Positions 46,283-57,178 of a stretch of DNA of 64,000 bases are shown one piece after another (positions within the stretch are counted from its first letter, which is position 1; each line of letters opens with the position of its first letter). The translations under genes and the position numbers were made by a program. The DNA lies in contig CAMYJD010000003.1 in assembly GCA_947258655.1 (NCBI GenBank), forward strand, positions 93,338 to 157,337. Reading direction: 5' to 3'. The notes under the pieces were generated by a model. The model saw only the letters and a list, made by a program, of their open reading frames with translations. It did no database searches and was not told the origin of the DNA. Origin of the DNA: an uncultured Gammaproteobacteria bacterium (GTDB lineage: Bacteria; Pseudomonadota; Gammaproteobacteria; JAADHQ01).

Positions 46283-48307
46283 TCAGACCTTGAAACTCCC
46301 GACCAGTTGATCGAGGCGAGTAGACAGACGCGCCAGGTCTTCGCTGGATGTCGCTATTTGCTGCATACTGCCCGATGTCTCCTGGGCAATATCCGCGATC
46401 CTGACCACGTTCTGGTTGATCTCTTCAGCAACCGAGCTTTGTTCTTCTGCGGCACTGGCGATCTGCAGGTTCATGTCATTGATTCTGCCCACCGAACCGG
46501 CTATGGATTTAAGCGCATTACCTGCTTCATTCGCATGCCCGACTGTTTCAGTGGCGCGACTTTGACTGGCTGTCATAACTTCAACCGCATCATGCGCACC
46601 GCTTTGCAGCTTCTCGATCATGGACTGAATTTCCTGGGTCGATTCCTGTGTACGTGATGCCAGCGTTCTGACCTCATCGGCGACCACGGCAAAACCTCGG
46701 CCCTGTTCACCGGCGCGTGCCGCCTCAATCGCTGCATTCAGCGCCAGCAGGTTGGTTTGCTCGGCGATACCGCGGATAACGTCCAGTACAGTACCGATAT
46801 TTTCACTGTCGGTTTCCAGTCTACCGATCACATCGGATGCATTGGTGATCTCGGTGGCCAGAGAACCGATCGAACTGATACCCTCGGTAACAATCGCATT
46901 ACCGTTCTGTGATGCAGAATTGGCATCATTGGCCGCATCAGCCGCCTGTTCGGCATGATTGGCAACCTCCTGTACGGTTGACGTCATTTCATTCATGGCA
47001 GTGGCAACCTGCTCGGTTTCCATCTGCTGACGAGCAACGCCGTCACTGGTCTGATTAGTAACCATCGATAATTCTGTAGCGGCACTGGACAACTGCGATA
47101 CCGAGTTCATGACTTCAGATACGACATCATGTACCTTGATCGCAAACTTGTTGAAGGCTTGACCAAGATGGGCGATCTCGTCATTACCTTTGACATCCAG
47201 GCGACGGGTCAGATCACCCTCACCTTCGGCGATATCATTCATCGCATGTACGGCAAGTTTCAATGGCTTGACCACGACATTGACAATCAATAATGCACAC
47301 GCCAGACCGATCAACAGGCCTACTATAAACAGTGTACTGACCAGGGCCTGAGAGCCGCTGACACGATCCAGCAACAAAGTGCTTTCCTGTTCGGCCTTTC
47401 CTTCCAGTGTGGTGACCAGATTCATCAGATCACCCTTGATGGTTTTCAGTAATGGTCCGAGTTCGGTACGGATCACATAGGCATCGCTACGCCATTTATC
47501 ACTGCCATGCGCTTCAATGACCCGGTCAATCTGCTTCTGGTACTTGGTATAAGTCTTATCAAATATCGCCAGTGCATCGGATTGTTCAAAGCCGAGATCT
47601 TCACCGTATTCCTTCAGCTTTGCAACCATTTCGTTGACCCTGGCTATATACAGATTCAGATTGGCCTTCATACTATCAGTCCTGGAAAACAGAAACCCAC
47701 GCATCTCATTGAGGACATTCATATAGGCATAACGCAATTCATATATATCCTTGGTAATGCTCGTTTTTAATGCCTCGTCATCGATATCCATTTCCGCACC
47801 GGACATCTGTCCGATCTGCTGTAACAGCGTACGTGCCAGTGGATTCATGACATTACTGGTAATCGCGACTGCCGGCATATTCTCCGGTTGTGACGATGCG
47901 TACTTGAACATCTGTGCCTGATAGGACTCGTACTTCATGATACGTGATTCGATACTGGCCACCAGCTGCTGCATCTCGGCACTGTCCTTGATCGGTTGCT
48001 GTGCCTTGAGATTGTCGAGAACCTTGCCGACGTGCTCGAGGCTGTCCATATACGCCTTTTTATCGGCCTCTTCCAGACTTAACAGGTAAAAGCCGAGCGA
48101 CTGGGCCGAGCTGTCCAACACCTGTGCCAGTTCCAGGGATACAACCAGTGTCGGTTGCACATCGTTGACTACTTTCTTGACACTGCTCTCCGTCGATGAA
48201 AGGCCCTGGATACTGCCAGCTGACACCACACTCAGGATAATCAACAGCAGACCAAAGCCGCCCCAGATCTTCTGTTTAATTGTGAATTTTGAAAACAATT
48301 TTCCCAT
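46283..48307 (-). CDS. Methyl-accepting chemotaxis protein
   Basis: 674 residues. Membrane helix (about 12-32), a large periplasmic helical region (to about 310), a second helix (311-335), a HAMP domain and a long cytoplasmic signalling coil. The hairpin tip holds [26 protein letters not shown] sequence (here split as [20 protein letters not shown]). The ligand cannot be told from the sequence. No che genes are nearby. A sigma-28-like promoter is a possibility upstream. Confidence 0.93.
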   Translation of the reverse strand: MGKLFSKFTIKQKIWGGFGLLLIILSVVSAGSIQGLSSTESSVKKVVNDVQPTLVVSLELAQVLDSSAQSLGFYLLSLEEADKKAYMDSLEHVGKVLDNLKAQQPIKDSAEMQQLVASIESRIMKYESYQAQMFKYASSQPENMPAVAITSNVMNPLARTLLQQIGQMSGAEMDIDDEALKTSITKDIYELRYAYMNVLNEMRGFLFSRTDSMKANLNLYIARVNEMVAKLKEYGEDLGFEQSDALAIFDKTYTKYQKQIDRVIEAHGSDKWRSDAYVIRTELGPLLKTIKGDLMNLVTTLEGKAEQESTLLLDRVSGSQALVSTLFIVGLLIGLACALLIVNVVVKPLKLAVHAMNDIAEGEGDLTRRLDVKGNDEIAHLGQAFNKFAIKVHDVVSEVMNSVSQLSSAATELSMVTNQTSDGVARQQMETEQVATAMNEMTSTVQEVANHAEQAADAANDANSASQNGNAIVTEGISSIGSLATEITNASDVIGRLETDSENIGTVLDVIRGIAEQTNLLALNAAIEAARAGEQGRGFAVVADEVRTLASRTQESTQEIQSMIEKLQSGAHDAVEVMTASQSRATETVGHANEAGNALKSIAGSVGRINDMNLQIASAAEEQSSVAEEINQNVVRIADIAQETSGSMQQIATSSEDLARLSTRLDQLVGSFKV

Positions 48308-48348
48308 TTGCCCGTTCCTGTCTGTTAATGATCAAACATGTAGGATGA

Positions 48349-48376
48349 TAGACGGCCGTTAGGCAGTATTTATTTA
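48349..48376 (-). promoter_or_regulatory. Weak sigma-28-like promoter of the chemoreceptor
   Basis: On the minus strand TAAA, 16 bp and GCCGTCTA, against the FliA consensus TAAA-N15-GCCGATAA (five of eight bases in the -10, spacing one base long). Suggestive only. Confidence 0.3.
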
Positions 48377-48624
48377 CAATTGTTTTTATATGGTTTTATG
48401 ATAATCACGCCTGAGCACCAGACCTTCAAATACATCGCCGCGCGGAAACACACCTGTTAAATACCCTATATTATTGTTTTTATTGAAATAATATCAGCCA
48501 ACGCAATCCATTGGCTTTACAATAGCAATAAAAATCCTGGTAAAAATAATAGTGAAATACCATTGATGCATACCCGCAGCCGAAAAAAATACACCGTGAT
48601 AGTGAAGTGCTGGTGGATGAACAT

Positions 48625-48648
48625 AAAAAAGGCGCACCGGAGTGCGCC
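48625..48648 (-). terminator. Intrinsic terminator of the tol-pal operon
   Basis: Stem GGCGCAC / GTGCGCC with loop CGGA; on the minus strand it is followed by six T. It lies 24 bp past the cpoB stop and shares its core with the terminator at 37171-37190. Confidence 0.85.
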
Positions 48649-48671
48649 CTCTGAAGCAGCACAGGGATCTC

Positions 48672-49466
48672 TCAATGCCCTTCGGATTGAATCCTCTGTA
48701 GACGTGTTTGCGCGAGCCTTGCAGCCGAACTTTTCGGAAATTTTTGCGTGACCACGCTCAGCGTGTCACGCGCCTTGCCCCATTTTTTAAGTTCGTAATA
48801 GGTAAAACCCAGTTTCAACATCGCATCCGGAACCTTGGTACTGTCCGGGAAATTTACAATCACCTTGGAAAATTCCTTTACCGCTGCCGAGTATTTTCGG
48901 GAAACGTAATTGGCCTCACCGAGCCAGTACTGGGCATTGTCAGCATAGGTACTGTTCGGGTAGCGGCTCAGAAAACCGCTGAATGCCTTGATCGAGCGCT
49001 CATAACGGCCTTCCTTCAACAGATTGAAGGCACTGCGGTACGAGTCTTTCTCTTCCCGTGTTGGTGGCTGGGGCTGAGCAGGCACTGATACGGGAGCTGT
49101 CGCAGTGGTATCAGTTTGTTGTTGTGGCGCCTGCCCCGCATCCGTTACCGGTACCTGGCCGCTTGCAGGTGTTTGCGCCGGGGTGGTGCTACGCACGCTA
49201 CCCAGCTCAAGATCACTCAGACGTCGATCTATGTCAAGATAGAGCTCGCGCTGACGCCGTTTGATACCCGACAATTCATGGTTGACGACTTCCATATCCC
49301 CACGCAATTGCCTTAGCTCTTTCTCGAGTTGATCGAGACGATACAGTATTTCAACTGCACTTCTGTTGACGCCGGCACTACCCGGTCTTGCGGTCGGATC
49401 CTGGGCAAGCACGGGTGTGACGAACAACAACAGACTGATCGCAAGCGACGCTGGACTTTTATTCAT
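48672..49466 (-). CDS. cpoB: Cell division coordinator CpoB (YbgF)
   Basis: 264-residue periplasmic protein. Signal peptide (1-21), an N-terminal coiled coil (RLDQLEKELRQLRGDMEVVN and following, about 45-90), a Pro/Gln/Thr-rich linker (95-145) and three TPR repeats (about 150-260, e.g. YRSAFNLLKEGRYERSIKAF). CpoB links the Tol system with PBP1B during division. It starts 3 bp after pal and is the last gene of the tol-pal operon. Confidence 0.93.
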   Translation of the reverse strand: MNKSPASLAISLLLFVTPVLAQDPTARPGSAGVNRSAVEILYRLDQLEKELRQLRGDMEVVNHELSGIKRRQRELYLDIDRRLSDLELGSVRSTTPAQTPASGQVPVTDAGQAPQQQTDTTATAPVSVPAQPQPPTREEKDSYRSAFNLLKEGRYERSIKAFSGFLSRYPNSTYADNAQYWLGEANYVSRKYSAAVKEFSKVIVNFPDSTKVPDAMLKLGFTYYELKKWGKARDTLSVVTQKFPKSSAARLAQTRLQRIQSEGH

Positions 49467-49469
49467 TTT

Positions 49470-50006
49470 TTACCTCGTGTAGATAAACTCAGCACGACGG
49501 TTCTGGCTATAGCTGCTTTCATCGTGCCCCTCCGCAACAGGATTTTCCTCGCCGTAACTGACCACCTCTACCTGTCTGTCAGCAGCTCCCTGGAACAATA
49601 ACAGGCGGCGAACGGATTGCGCGCGTCGTTCACCGAGTCCGATATTATATTCACGCGAACCACGCTCATCGGTATGACCTTGCAGGGTCACCGATTTACC
49701 CTGATTTTCGGCCAGGTACTGTCCATGTGCGAGGATGACATCCTGATACTCCGGACGAATCTCGCTACTGTCGTAATCGAAATAGATGGTCCGCGTTGAC
49801 AATGGACTGGCCGGATTATCCAGTGGGTCACCCTCAAATGTACCGGCACCGGGTAAGCCAGTGGTGCTGGCAGCATCTCGTGCTTCCCCACTGAGATCAT
49901 CGACAGCGGCACCTTCACCCGTCTTGGTATCACCTGTAGTACTGCACCCAGCCAGCACAAAAGAATAACCCAAAACAGATAACAACAGTAATTTTTTAAG
50001 CATCAA
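49470..50006 (-). CDS. pal: Peptidoglycan-associated lipoprotein Pal
   Basis: 178 residues. Lipoprotein signal with lipobox LAGC (Cys about 21), a short acidic linker and an OmpA-like peptidoglycan-binding domain (70-178, with TIYFDYDSSEIRPEYQDVI and VTLQGHTDERGSREYNIGL). It binds TolB and peptidoglycan and keeps the outer membrane attached. An in-frame second Met (residue 2) may be the real start. Lies 9 bp after tolB. Confidence 0.96.
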   Translation of the reverse strand: MMLKKLLLLSVLGYSFVLAGCSTTGDTKTGEGAAVDDLSGEARDAASTTGLPGAGTFEGDPLDNPASPLSTRTIYFDYDSSEIRPEYQDVILAHGQYLAENQGKSVTLQGHTDERGSREYNIGLGERRAQSVRRLLLFQGAADRQVEVVSYGEENPVAEGHDESSYSQNRRAEFIYTR

Positions 50007-50015
50007 GCTTCTCCT

Positions 50016-51359
50016 TTAATTTCGATGCGGGGCCCAGGCGGGTTCCCTGACATCACCTTCTTGCAAGACCAGACGTTGTTTTACCTTACCATCTGCAGAA
50101 ACTGCAGACAAAATTCCACGACGTGCTCCCGATGTCGCATACAGAATCATGCTTCCATTGGGCGCAAAACTGGGAGATTCATCGAGACGGCCGTCAGTCA
50201 CCACATCGATGACACCTGAGGCGATATCCAGAATCGCAATGTGATAGCCCTGTGAATCGCCATGCACCAGGGTCAGCGTTTTACCGTCCGGCGAATAGGA
50301 TGGACGCGCATTGTATTTACCCTGAAAGGTCATACGCTCCGCCCTGCCGCCACTAACCGGGATACGATATACCTGTGGCCGGCCACTACGGTCAGATACA
50401 AACACGATGGATTTACCATCAGGTGACCAGGCAGGCTCGGTATCGATCGCGCCATTACGGGTCAGACGTCGTAGCTTGCGGGTATTCAGATCCATCGTAT
50501 AGATTTCCAGGTTACCATCGCGCGACAGGGTCAGCGCTAGCTTGCTGCCATCCGGCGACCAGGCAGGGGCGCTGTTAACACCCTTTGATGATGACACCAG
50601 TTGACGTTTACCGCTATCCACATGCTGGACATAGAGCTGCGACTTTTTATTCTCGAAGGATACGTATGCGAGTCTGCGCGCATCCGGTGACCAGGCAGGT
50701 GACATAATAGGCTCATGTGACTTCAGCACGGTAAATGGATTCTGCCCGTCCATATCGGCTATACGCAACTGGTAATTTTTTTTCTTAGCCTGTGTTATCG
50801 CAGTCACATAGGCGATGCGGGTGGTAAATATCCCCTTCTCACCGGTCAGGGCTTCGTAGACCAGGTCGCTCATATAGTGTGCAGTACGGCGCAAATCCCG
50901 TGCAGCTGAAGGCAGGCTATAGCCGATAATCTGCTTTATTTTATATTCCGGCTCGGCAGGTCCTGCATCCTGCACCGGTGCACGTTTGTATATATCAAAT
51001 AATTGAAATTGTATGACATAGGAGCCCTGTTCTCCGGGCACAACCCGACCGACAACAAGACTCTCCACACCCAGGGCACGCCAGTTCTCGAAATTGACCT
51101 CACCACCATGATGCGGGTATTCGAGAAATTTCTTTTCCGCTATCAACTCAAATCGTCCACTACGTTTCAGGTCGGCAGACAGTACCTTGCTGACATCTTC
51201 CAGGCCCGCACGGTTCTTGACTTCCCAGCTGAACGGTACAATCGCGATAGGATGTTCACCGACCTCGCCACCGGTAATCTCGATATCGAGCACGGCCCAG
51301 GCCGATGGTGTAAACACAATAATCATCATTAACAGCGTATTTCTTAACATTAGCTTCAA
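50016..51359 (-). CDS. tolB: Tol-Pal system protein TolB
   Basis: 447-residue periplasmic protein with a signal peptide (1-22, ending S-A-W-A), an N-terminal alpha/beta domain (to about 165) and a six-bladed beta-propeller marked by repeats such as SPAWSPDARRLAYVSFE, APAWSPDGSKLAL and EPAWSPDGKSIVFVSD. It binds Pal and receives the TolA signal. Four bp after tolA. Confidence 0.97.
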   Translation of the reverse strand: MKLMLRNTLLMMIIVFTPSAWAVLDIEITGGEVGEHPIAIVPFSWEVKNRAGLEDVSKVLSADLKRSGRFELIAEKKFLEYPHHGGEVNFENWRALGVESLVVGRVVPGEQGSYVIQFQLFDIYKRAPVQDAGPAEPEYKIKQIIGYSLPSAARDLRRTAHYMSDLVYEALTGEKGIFTTRIAYVTAITQAKKKNYQLRIADMDGQNPFTVLKSHEPIMSPAWSPDARRLAYVSFENKKSQLYVQHVDSGKRQLVSSSKGVNSAPAWSPDGSKLALTLSRDGNLEIYTMDLNTRKLRRLTRNGAIDTEPAWSPDGKSIVFVSDRSGRPQVYRIPVSGGRAERMTFQGKYNARPSYSPDGKTLTLVHGDSQGYHIAILDIASGVIDVVTDGRLDESPSFAPNGSMILYATSGARRGILSAVSADGKVKQRLVLQEGDVREPAWAPHRN

Positions 51360-51363
51360 CCTA

Positions 51364-52308
51364 TTATTTGCCGGTAAATGTAAACCGTATCACACGATCA
51401 AATACACGCGGATCCGGTGGCGCCGGCAGGTGCGAAGTCTTGCCGACAGCCGTTTCCACCGAGCGTTGAAAATCTCTGCCGCCGGTGCAACTGCTGACCC
51501 GGTATGAAATGATTTCACCACCGGGGATCTGGTTGACTACGATCAGACAGGAGGCGTCCTTGTCCACCTGCGCCGGCCGACGCCAATTGCTCGTGACAAC
51601 AGCTGCTATATTGTCGATATAGCGTGAGCGCACACCCTGCAGCTCTCTTTCCTGTTCAGCCCTTTCCTCGGCCGCCAATTGCTCTTTCAGGGCCTTTTCA
51701 CGTCTGGCCTGGGCCTCACGTAATTTCTGTTGCTGGCGCTTTTTCTCCGCCGCCGCTTTTTCCCGCTTTAACTTCTGCTGGCGCTTTTTCTCTGCCGCGG
51801 CCTTCTCTTCCTTGATCTTCTGTAAACGCTTTTTCTCCGCCGCCTTCTTCTTTTCCAGCTCTGCCGCGGCTGTTTTCAGTTTCTGTATGCGTTGCTGCTC
51901 CTGTTCCTGTTTCTTTTTCAGCTCGCTGATTTTTCTTTCCTGCTCCTGTTTCTGTTTCTGCAGGCGGGCCTGTTGCTGTTGCTGCTGCTTTTTTAAAGCA
52001 GTCAGTTTTTCCTGCTCACGGATGCGTTGCTGCTGCACCTTCCTGGCCTGGTCTTGCAGGCGTTTCTGGTGTTCGGACTCCTGTTGCTTTCTGTGTTTAT
52101 CGGCACTCTCGAGTTTACGCAGTTCCGCCTGCACCTTTGATGCATCCACGCTGACCGCCTGGATCACGTTCTTCTTCTTGCTCGCCCCAAGCGGTTTTGG
52201 CAACTCGGGTGTCGAGGAAAAACCCAGTAACAGGCCACCCAGTACCAATGCATGCATGACAACGGACAGGGCCAGAAAGAAGCCATAACGGCTTAAAAAA
52301 TTCCACAT
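51364..52308 (-). CDS. tolA: Tol-Pal system protein TolA
   Basis: 314-residue trans-periplasmic protein: an N-terminal membrane anchor (about 8-28), then a very long Lys/Glu/Gln/Ala-rich helix (about 55-220, with runs of KKQQQQQQARLQKQKQEQ type) and a C-terminal globular domain (from about 225, with SNWRRPAQVDKDASC and VGKTSHLPAPPDPRVFD). It transfers proton-motive energy from TolQR to TolB/Pal. The low complexity of the middle is normal for the family. Confidence 0.95.
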   Translation of the reverse strand: MWNFLSRYGFFLALSVVMHALVLGGLLLGFSSTPELPKPLGASKKKNVIQAVSVDASKVQAELRKLESADKHRKQQESEHQKRLQDQARKVQQQRIREQEKLTALKKQQQQQQARLQKQKQEQERKISELKKKQEQEQQRIQKLKTAAAELEKKKAAEKKRLQKIKEEKAAAEKKRQQKLKREKAAAEKKRQQQKLREAQARREKALKEQLAAEERAEQERELQGVRSRYIDNIAAVVTSNWRRPAQVDKDASCLIVVNQIPGGEIISYRVSSCTGGRDFQRSVETAVGKTSHLPAPPDPRVFDRVIRFTFTGK

Positions 52309-52313
52309 ACAGG

Positions 52314-52745
52314 CTATGGCTCCGGATTACGGGTAATCATGCCGACACTTGGCGCACCGGCCTTCTGTGCCAGCACCATCGCGTCCATGACCCTGCCATA
52401 GTTCACTCCTTCGTCGCCCCTGACCAGCACCTGGGTTCCTTTTTTGCTTTGCAAAACCGCCGCTATCCTGGCGACCAGCGTGGCCGCATCAACCGGTTCG
52501 TTGGGTGTATCTCCGACATCAAGGTAAAAGCGGCCATTGATATCCACACTCAGTATCAGCGGCTTCTGCTTCTGACTGTCCATTGGCTTGGCGCTGGCCT
52601 GCGGTAATGTTACCTTGACACCCTGCGTCAATAACGGCGCGGTTATCATAAAAATGACCAGCAATACCAGCATGACATCGATGTAGGGCACTACATTAAT
52701 TTCAGACATCGGTCGTTTTCTGATTTTCTGTTTTGGCTTTTCCAT
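52314..52745 (-). CDS. tolR: Tol-Pal system protein TolR
   Basis: 143-residue ExbD/TolR protein with a short cytoplasmic N terminus (RKRPMSEINVVPYIDVMLVL), one membrane helix carrying the essential Asp (VPYIDVMLVLLVIFMI) and a periplasmic domain (45-143). With TolQ it forms the proton channel of the Tol motor. Between tolQ and tolA with short gaps. Confidence 0.96.
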   Translation of the reverse strand: MEKPKQKIRKRPMSEINVVPYIDVMLVLLVIFMITAPLLTQGVKVTLPQASAKPMDSQKQKPLILSVDINGRFYLDVGDTPNEPVDAATLVARIAAVLQSKKGTQVLVRGDEGVNYGRVMDAMVLAQKAGAPSVGMITRNPEP

Positions 52746-52786
52746 GTTTGTTCAGCTTGACTATGCAATTCTACATTGATTACCGC

Positions 52787-53470
52787 TTACACCTTGGAAT
52801 CGTATGCGTAGCGTTGCAGGATGGTTGAAAATTCATCCGAGAACGTATCGTAGCGATTATCCAGACGCTCGACATGATTGGCAAAGCGATTGTAGGCTAT
52901 CACGGCCGGAATCGCTGCAAACAAACCGATCGCGGTCGCAATCAATGCCTCGGCAATACCGGGGGCGACCAGCGACAGCGTCGCCTGTTCGACATTACCG
53001 AGGGCACGAAAGGAATTCATGATCCCCCAGACGGTACCGAACAGACCGACATAAGGACTGGTCGAACCAACGGTAGCAAGAAAAGACAAATGGGTTTCCA
53101 GATCATCCATCTCACGTGCCTGGGCGACGCGCATCGCCCGTTGTGCGCCATGTAATACATCCATCGCACTGGCGGTATCCTGCTTTCGCAGGCGCGCAAA
53201 TTCACTGAAGCCTGCCTCGAAAATATTTTCCATGCCGTAGGTACGCTTGCCCTTGACCTGCACCTGTTTATAGATATCACCCAGATCGCCACCCGACCAG
53301 AAGCGTTTTTCGAAATTGTCTGCTTCACGACCCGCCTTGCTCAAGGTCTTCCATTTGCGAAGTATAAAGGTCCATGACATGACCGATGCCAACACTAACA
53401 ACAGCATCACCAACTGTACGACCAGGCTGGCATTCTGGATAAGATGCCAATAGGACATTTCAATCTGCAT
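52787..53470 (-). CDS. tolQ: Tol-Pal system protein TolQ
   Basis: 227-residue ExbB/TolQ/MotA-type membrane protein with three helices (about 15-37, 130-153, 165-190). Conserved blocks are VGSTSPYVGLFGTVWGIMNSF and EALIATAIGLFAAIPAVIAYN with the Thr residues of the proton path. The ATG used overlaps the ybgC end by 11 bases and has an AGAGA site upstream; a second Met four codons later would remove the overlap. Confidence 0.96.
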   Translation of the reverse strand: MQIEMSYWHLIQNASLVVQLVMLLLVLASVMSWTFILRKWKTLSKAGREADNFEKRFWSGGDLGDIYKQVQVKGKRTYGMENIFEAGFSEFARLRKQDTASAMDVLHGAQRAMRVAQAREMDDLETHLSFLATVGSTSPYVGLFGTVWGIMNSFRALGNVEQATLSLVAPGIAEALIATAIGLFAAIPAVIAYNRFANHVERLDNRYDTFSDEFSTILQRYAYDSKV

Positions 53471-53870
53471 AGGTAAATTCTCTTCGAATGTTTGCGGGAA
53501 TCGGGCAAGGTGTCATTTTTTCGGCGTCCAGACAGGCGACCCTGACCTCGGCATTGCATAACAGGCTATCATCAGATGCGCGCCTGACAGCCTGCATAAA
53601 AGTCAGGCTGGCACGTCCGATGCGGCTGATCAGGGCACTGACCTGCAACTGGTCATTAAATCTTGCGGGTTTCAGGTAATCCACCTGCAATGAGCGCACG
53701 ACAAAAATAACACTCTCCTTCTCAATCAATTGATCCTGTTCATATCCAAAACTGCGTAACATCTCAGTCCGGGTGCGCTCCATATACTTCAAATAATTCG
53801 TATGATAAACGACGCCGCCATGATCTGTATCTTCATAGTAAACACGCACGGGCCATAGGAACTCTTTCAC
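53460..53870 (-). CDS. ybgC: Acyl-CoA thioesterase YbgC (tol-pal associated)
   Basis: 136-residue hot-dog fold thioesterase. The catalytic Asp and the family signature are in YYEDTDHGGVVYHTNYLKYMER (Asp at about residue 16-18). Usually a short-chain acyl-CoA or acyl-ACP hydrolase linked to phospholipid metabolism. First gene of the tol operon. Its upstream spacer to ruvB is 200 bp and AT-rich. Confidence 0.95.
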   Translation of the reverse strand: MKEFLWPVRVYYEDTDHGGVVYHTNYLKYMERTRTEMLRSFGYEQDQLIEKESVIFVVRSLQVDYLKPARFNDQLQVSALISRIGRASLTFMQAVRRASDDSLLCNAEVRVACLDAEKMTPCPIPANIRREFTYAD

Positions 53871-54070
53871 AGTTTAATATATTCCTTGCTCTATGTGACC
53901 CGGAGAATAATATAAAATTCCCTGTCGCGTTGTAAAAGTTATGTAAACAATATTTACGAAATCAATACAGACGCGCCGTTCATGTCAGACAACAGACTAT
54001 CAAGCCCGTAGATAATGTCAAAACGATCTATTTATGCACAGCAAACGTGCGCGCCGCACCAGGACAGACG

Positions 54071-55144
54071 TTATTCGTCATCTTCACGCTGCCCCGCAAA
54101 CAAATCGGTACCCATCGCCTTTGTGGCTGGCTGAGCCTCAGGCATTTTCAGATCAAAATGTTCATAGGCATTGCGCGTGGCCACACGTCCGCGCGGCGTA
54201 CGCATGACAAAACCCTGTTGAATCAGATAAGGTTCGAGCACATCCTCGATCGTACCCCGCTCCTCGCCGATCGCGGCAGCGAGACTGTCAAGACCGACGG
54301 GACCACCATCAAATTTCTCGATCATCGTCAACAGCAGCTTGTGATCCATCTGATCAAAACCGCAGCTGTCGACTTTCAGCATCTGCATCGCCGCAGCGGC
54401 CGTATCACGACCGATACTGCCCGCCGCTTTGACCTGGGCATAGTCCCTGACCCGGCGTAACAGGCGGTTGGCGATACGTGGTGTACCACGTGAGCGCCGC
54501 GCAATTTCATGCGCGCCCTGCTGTTGCATGTCCAGATCGAGGATACGCGCTGAACGCTGCACAATCGCGGTCAGGTCATCGACGCCATAGAACTCGAGAC
54601 GTTGTACAATGCCGAAGCGGTCACGCAACGGCGAGGTCAGCAAGCCAGCCCGCGTGGTCGCGCCGACCAGCGTGAATGGCGGCAGATCCAGTTTGATCGA
54701 GCGCGCCGCCGGCCCTTCACCAATCATGATGTCGAGCTGATAATCCTCCATGGCCGGGTACAGGACTTCCTCGACCACCGGACTGAGGCGATGAATCTCG
54801 TCGACAAACAACACATCATGCGGCTCCAGATTGGTCAATAGTGCGGCCAGATCGCCCGGGCGCTCCAGTACCGGGCCTGAAGTATGGCGCAGATTGACAT
54901 CCATTTCATGGGCAATGATATGCGCCAGTGTGGTCTTGCCGAGGCCAGGTGGGCCGAAAATCAGCACATGATCCAGGGCCTCCTTACGTTCGCGACTGGC
55001 CTGGATAAAGATTTCCATCTGCTCGCGCATATGGTCCTGGCCCACATAGTCTGCCAGGGTATCGGGTCGTATGGCGCGATCGATGGCCTCCTCTTCGCGG
55101 TTACCACTTGCCGATATCAGACGATCAGATTCAATCATGGTCAT
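54071..55144 (-). CDS. ruvB: Holliday junction branch migration ATPase RuvB
   Basis: 357-residue AAA+ motor. Walker [13 protein letters not shown] (about 65-76), Walker [12 protein letters not shown], sensor [19 protein letters not shown] and a C-terminal winged helix ([23 protein letters not shown]) are complete. It drives branch migration with RuvA. It lies 9 bp after ruvA in a ruvC-ruvA-ruvB set. Confidence 0.97.
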   Translation of the reverse strand: MTMIESDRLISASGNREEEAIDRAIRPDTLADYVGQDHMREQMEIFIQASRERKEALDHVLIFGPPGLGKTTLAHIIAHEMDVNLRHTSGPVLERPGDLAALLTNLEPHDVLFVDEIHRLSPVVEEVLYPAMEDYQLDIMIGEGPAARSIKLDLPPFTLVGATTRAGLLTSPLRDRFGIVQRLEFYGVDDLTAIVQRSARILDLDMQQQGAHEIARRSRGTPRIANRLLRRVRDYAQVKAAGSIGRDTAAAAMQMLKVDSCGFDQMDHKLLLTMIEKFDGGPVGLDSLAAAIGEERGTIEDVLEPYLIQQGFVMRTPRGRVATRNAYEHFDLKMPEAQPATKAMGTDLFAGQREDDE

Positions 55145-55153
55145 GCCAACCTG

Positions 55154-55762
55154 TTATTTTACCGCCGTCTGCAAGGCCAGACGGATCAGTTCTTCACTTG
55201 TATGGGATGCCATATCCTCCACCTGTCTTACCATACGACTGGCCTCCGCTGCCTTGTAACCCAGCGCCATCAGCGCACTGACGGCATCGCCGACAGTATC
55301 GTTCGCGCGCGCCGGTAGCGTGTCGGGTGTATTCGCCGCTACCGGCGCATGCCCTGACAACTCCTTGATACGGTCCTTCATCTCGATGATCAGGCGTTCG
55401 GCGGTCTTCTTGCCGACGCCGGGCAGGCGTACCAGTGTCGACGCATCCTCATGCTCGATACATTGAATGAACTCGGTCGTCGAGACACCCGACAGGATCG
55501 CCAGCGCCAGTTTTGCGCCAACACCGTTGATACGGATCAGGCTGCGAAACAGACTGCGTTCATCCTCGGTGGCGAAGCCGTACAGGGTCTGACTGTCTTC
55601 GCGTACCACCAGATGGGTATGCAGCATGACCTTCTGGTTCAGTTCAGGCAAGACGTAAAAGGTCGACATTGGCGCGGCGACCTCATAGCCGACACCCTGC
55701 ACATCGATCAACACCAGCGGCGCCTGTTTCTGGGCGAGGACACCTCTGAGCCTACCGATCAT
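55154..55762 (-). CDS. ruvA: Holliday junction DNA helicase subunit RuvA
   Basis: 202-residue junction-binding tetramer subunit: an N-terminal OB fold ([20 protein letters not shown]), two helix-hairpin-helix motifs ([14 protein letters not shown] and [14 protein letters not shown]) and a flexible C-terminal domain that touches RuvB ([16 protein letters not shown]). Overlaps ruvC by four bases. Confidence 0.97.
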   Translation of the reverse strand: MIGRLRGVLAQKQAPLVLIDVQGVGYEVAAPMSTFYVLPELNQKVMLHTHLVVREDSQTLYGFATEDERSLFRSLIRINGVGAKLALAILSGVSTTEFIQCIEHEDASTLVRLPGVGKKTAERLIIEMKDRIKELSGHAPVAANTPDTLPARANDTVGDAVSALMALGYKAAEASRMVRQVEDMASHTSEELIRLALQTAVK

Positions 55763-56277
55763 CGCAAGCGCCCGCCACGTTTACCGCTAACGCCGTGCAT
55801 GGCCGCCAGCCCCTGACTCATCTGCGCATGACAAATGGCAGCGGCCAGTGCATCCGCCGCGTCGGCCTGTGGACTCGCATTCAGCGATAACATCGAACGC
55901 ACCATATGCTGTACCTGCTCCTTGCTGGCCCCGCCCTTGCCGACCACGGCCTGCTTGATTTCCCTGGCACTGTACTCATGCACGGACAGCGCCTGTGTGG
56001 CGCAGGCACAAATAGCAGCACCGCGTGCCTGCCCCAACTTCAGGGCCGAATCGGCATTGCGATGCATAAATACACGCTCTATCGCCATTTCATCCGGCTT
56101 GTGTGTTGCGACTATCTCGACCAGGCCGGTAAAGATTTCCTGCAGACGTTGTGCCAGTACATCACTGCGGGTACGAATACAGCCACTGCTGACATACTGA
56201 TGCCGATGACCCTGTAGCTCGATCACTCCAAAACCGGTGATTCTCGAACCTGGATCAATGCCAAGGATACGGGTCAT
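55759..56277 (-). CDS. ruvC: Holliday junction resolvase RuvC
   Basis: 172-residue endonuclease of the RNase H fold. Acidic catalytic residues: Asp in [15 protein letters not shown] (D7), Glu in DEMAIERVF, and Asp/Asp toward the C terminus ([14 protein letters not shown]). Complete. Starts 83 bp from yebC. Works with RuvAB encoded directly after it. Confidence 0.97.
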   Translation of the reverse strand: MTRILGIDPGSRITGFGVIELQGHRHQYVSSGCIRTRSDVLAQRLQEIFTGLVEIVATHKPDEMAIERVFMHRNADSALKLGQARGAAICACATQALSVHEYSAREIKQAVVGKGGASKEQVQHMVRSMLSLNASPQADAADALAAAICHAQMSQGLAAMHGVSGKRGGRLR

Positions 56278-56360
56278 GACACGCCTGACAGCGCAAACAG
56301 GACAACAAGGAAATGCATGTTTGCCGCTTTTATCCTGTTGCCGGTATCGCTACGCTGCAT

Positions 56361-57104
56361 TTACAGTTGCTCCATAACCTCATCAGAGAAATCGGCATTG
56401 GAATAAACATTTTGTACGTCATCCAGGTCTTCGAGCATATCGATCAGGCGCATGACCTTCTGCGCCCCTTCCAGATCCAGATCCACCGAGGTTGACGGCT
56501 TCATCATTACCTCGGCGTTCTGCGGTTCGAGCCCGGCGCCAATCATCGCCTCCTTGATATCGGTAAATGTTTCCGGGGTTGTGATCACATCGATACTGCC
56601 GTCGTCGTTATTGACGATGTCTTCGGCACCGGCCTCCAGCGCCTGTTCCATGATCTCATCCTCATCGGCTCCGGGTGCATAGCTGACAATACCGGTCTTG
56701 CTGAACAGATAGGCCACCGAGCCATCGGTACCGAGGTTACCTCCACATTTACTGAAGGCATGACGCACCTCGGACACGGTACGATTGATATTATCGGTCA
56801 GGCAATCGACCAGAATAGCGACGCCATTGGTACCGTAACCTTCATAACGGACTTCATCGAAGTTTTCACCTTCAGCGGCACCGGCACCACGTTTAATGGC
56901 GCGATCGATGGTATCACGGGTCATATTGGCAGACAGGGCCTTGCTGGTCGCATCACGCAGACGCGGGTTCGAATCGGCATCAGCACCACCCATTTTAGCC
57001 GCTACGGTCAGTTCCCTGATCAACTTGGTAAACAGCTTGCCACGTTTGGCATCCTGCGCCGCCTTGCGGTGTTTGATATTGGCCCATTTACTATGTCCTG
57101 CCAT
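56361..57104 (-). CDS. yebC: YebC/PmpR family regulatory protein
   Basis: 247-residue YebC family protein with the start [20 protein letters not shown] and the three-domain layout of the family ([21 protein letters not shown] in the middle). Members act as transcription factors (PmpR in Pseudomonas) or as translation factors that relieve ribosome stalling at proline-rich sequence. Which applies here is unknown. Its place upstream of ruvCAB is conserved. Confidence 0.96.
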   Translation of the reverse strand: MAGHSKWANIKHRKAAQDAKRGKLFTKLIRELTVAAKMGGADADSNPRLRDATSKALSANMTRDTIDRAIKRGAGAAEGENFDEVRYEGYGTNGVAILVDCLTDNINRTVSEVRHAFSKCGGNLGTDGSVAYLFSKTGIVSYAPGADEDEIMEQALEAGAEDIVNNDDGSIDVITTPETFTDIKEAMIGAGLEPQNAEVMMKPSTSVDLDLEGAQKVMRLIDMLEDLDDVQNVYSNADFSDEVMEQL

Positions 57105-57178
57105 GAATAACCTCTAATCTACCAGTACTTATAAAGACGGGCCTTATAATAGCATGGCTGGGAGTATGATTTCATTAT

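Larger units (their letters stand above)
48308..48671. other. Intergenic region between the chemoreceptor and cpoB
   Basis: 364 bp without a credible gene. The left part holds a possible flagellar promoter of the chemoreceptor (48349-48376). The middle is AT-rich with no pattern I can name. The right end holds the terminator of the tol-pal operon (48625-48648). Confidence 0.5.

Noticed and set aside
51520..52160. Low-complexity Lys/Gln/Glu-rich region considered as a possible assembly artefact or unusual coding region
   Set aside because: It is the normal helical linker of TolA, in frame and followed by the expected C-terminal domain.
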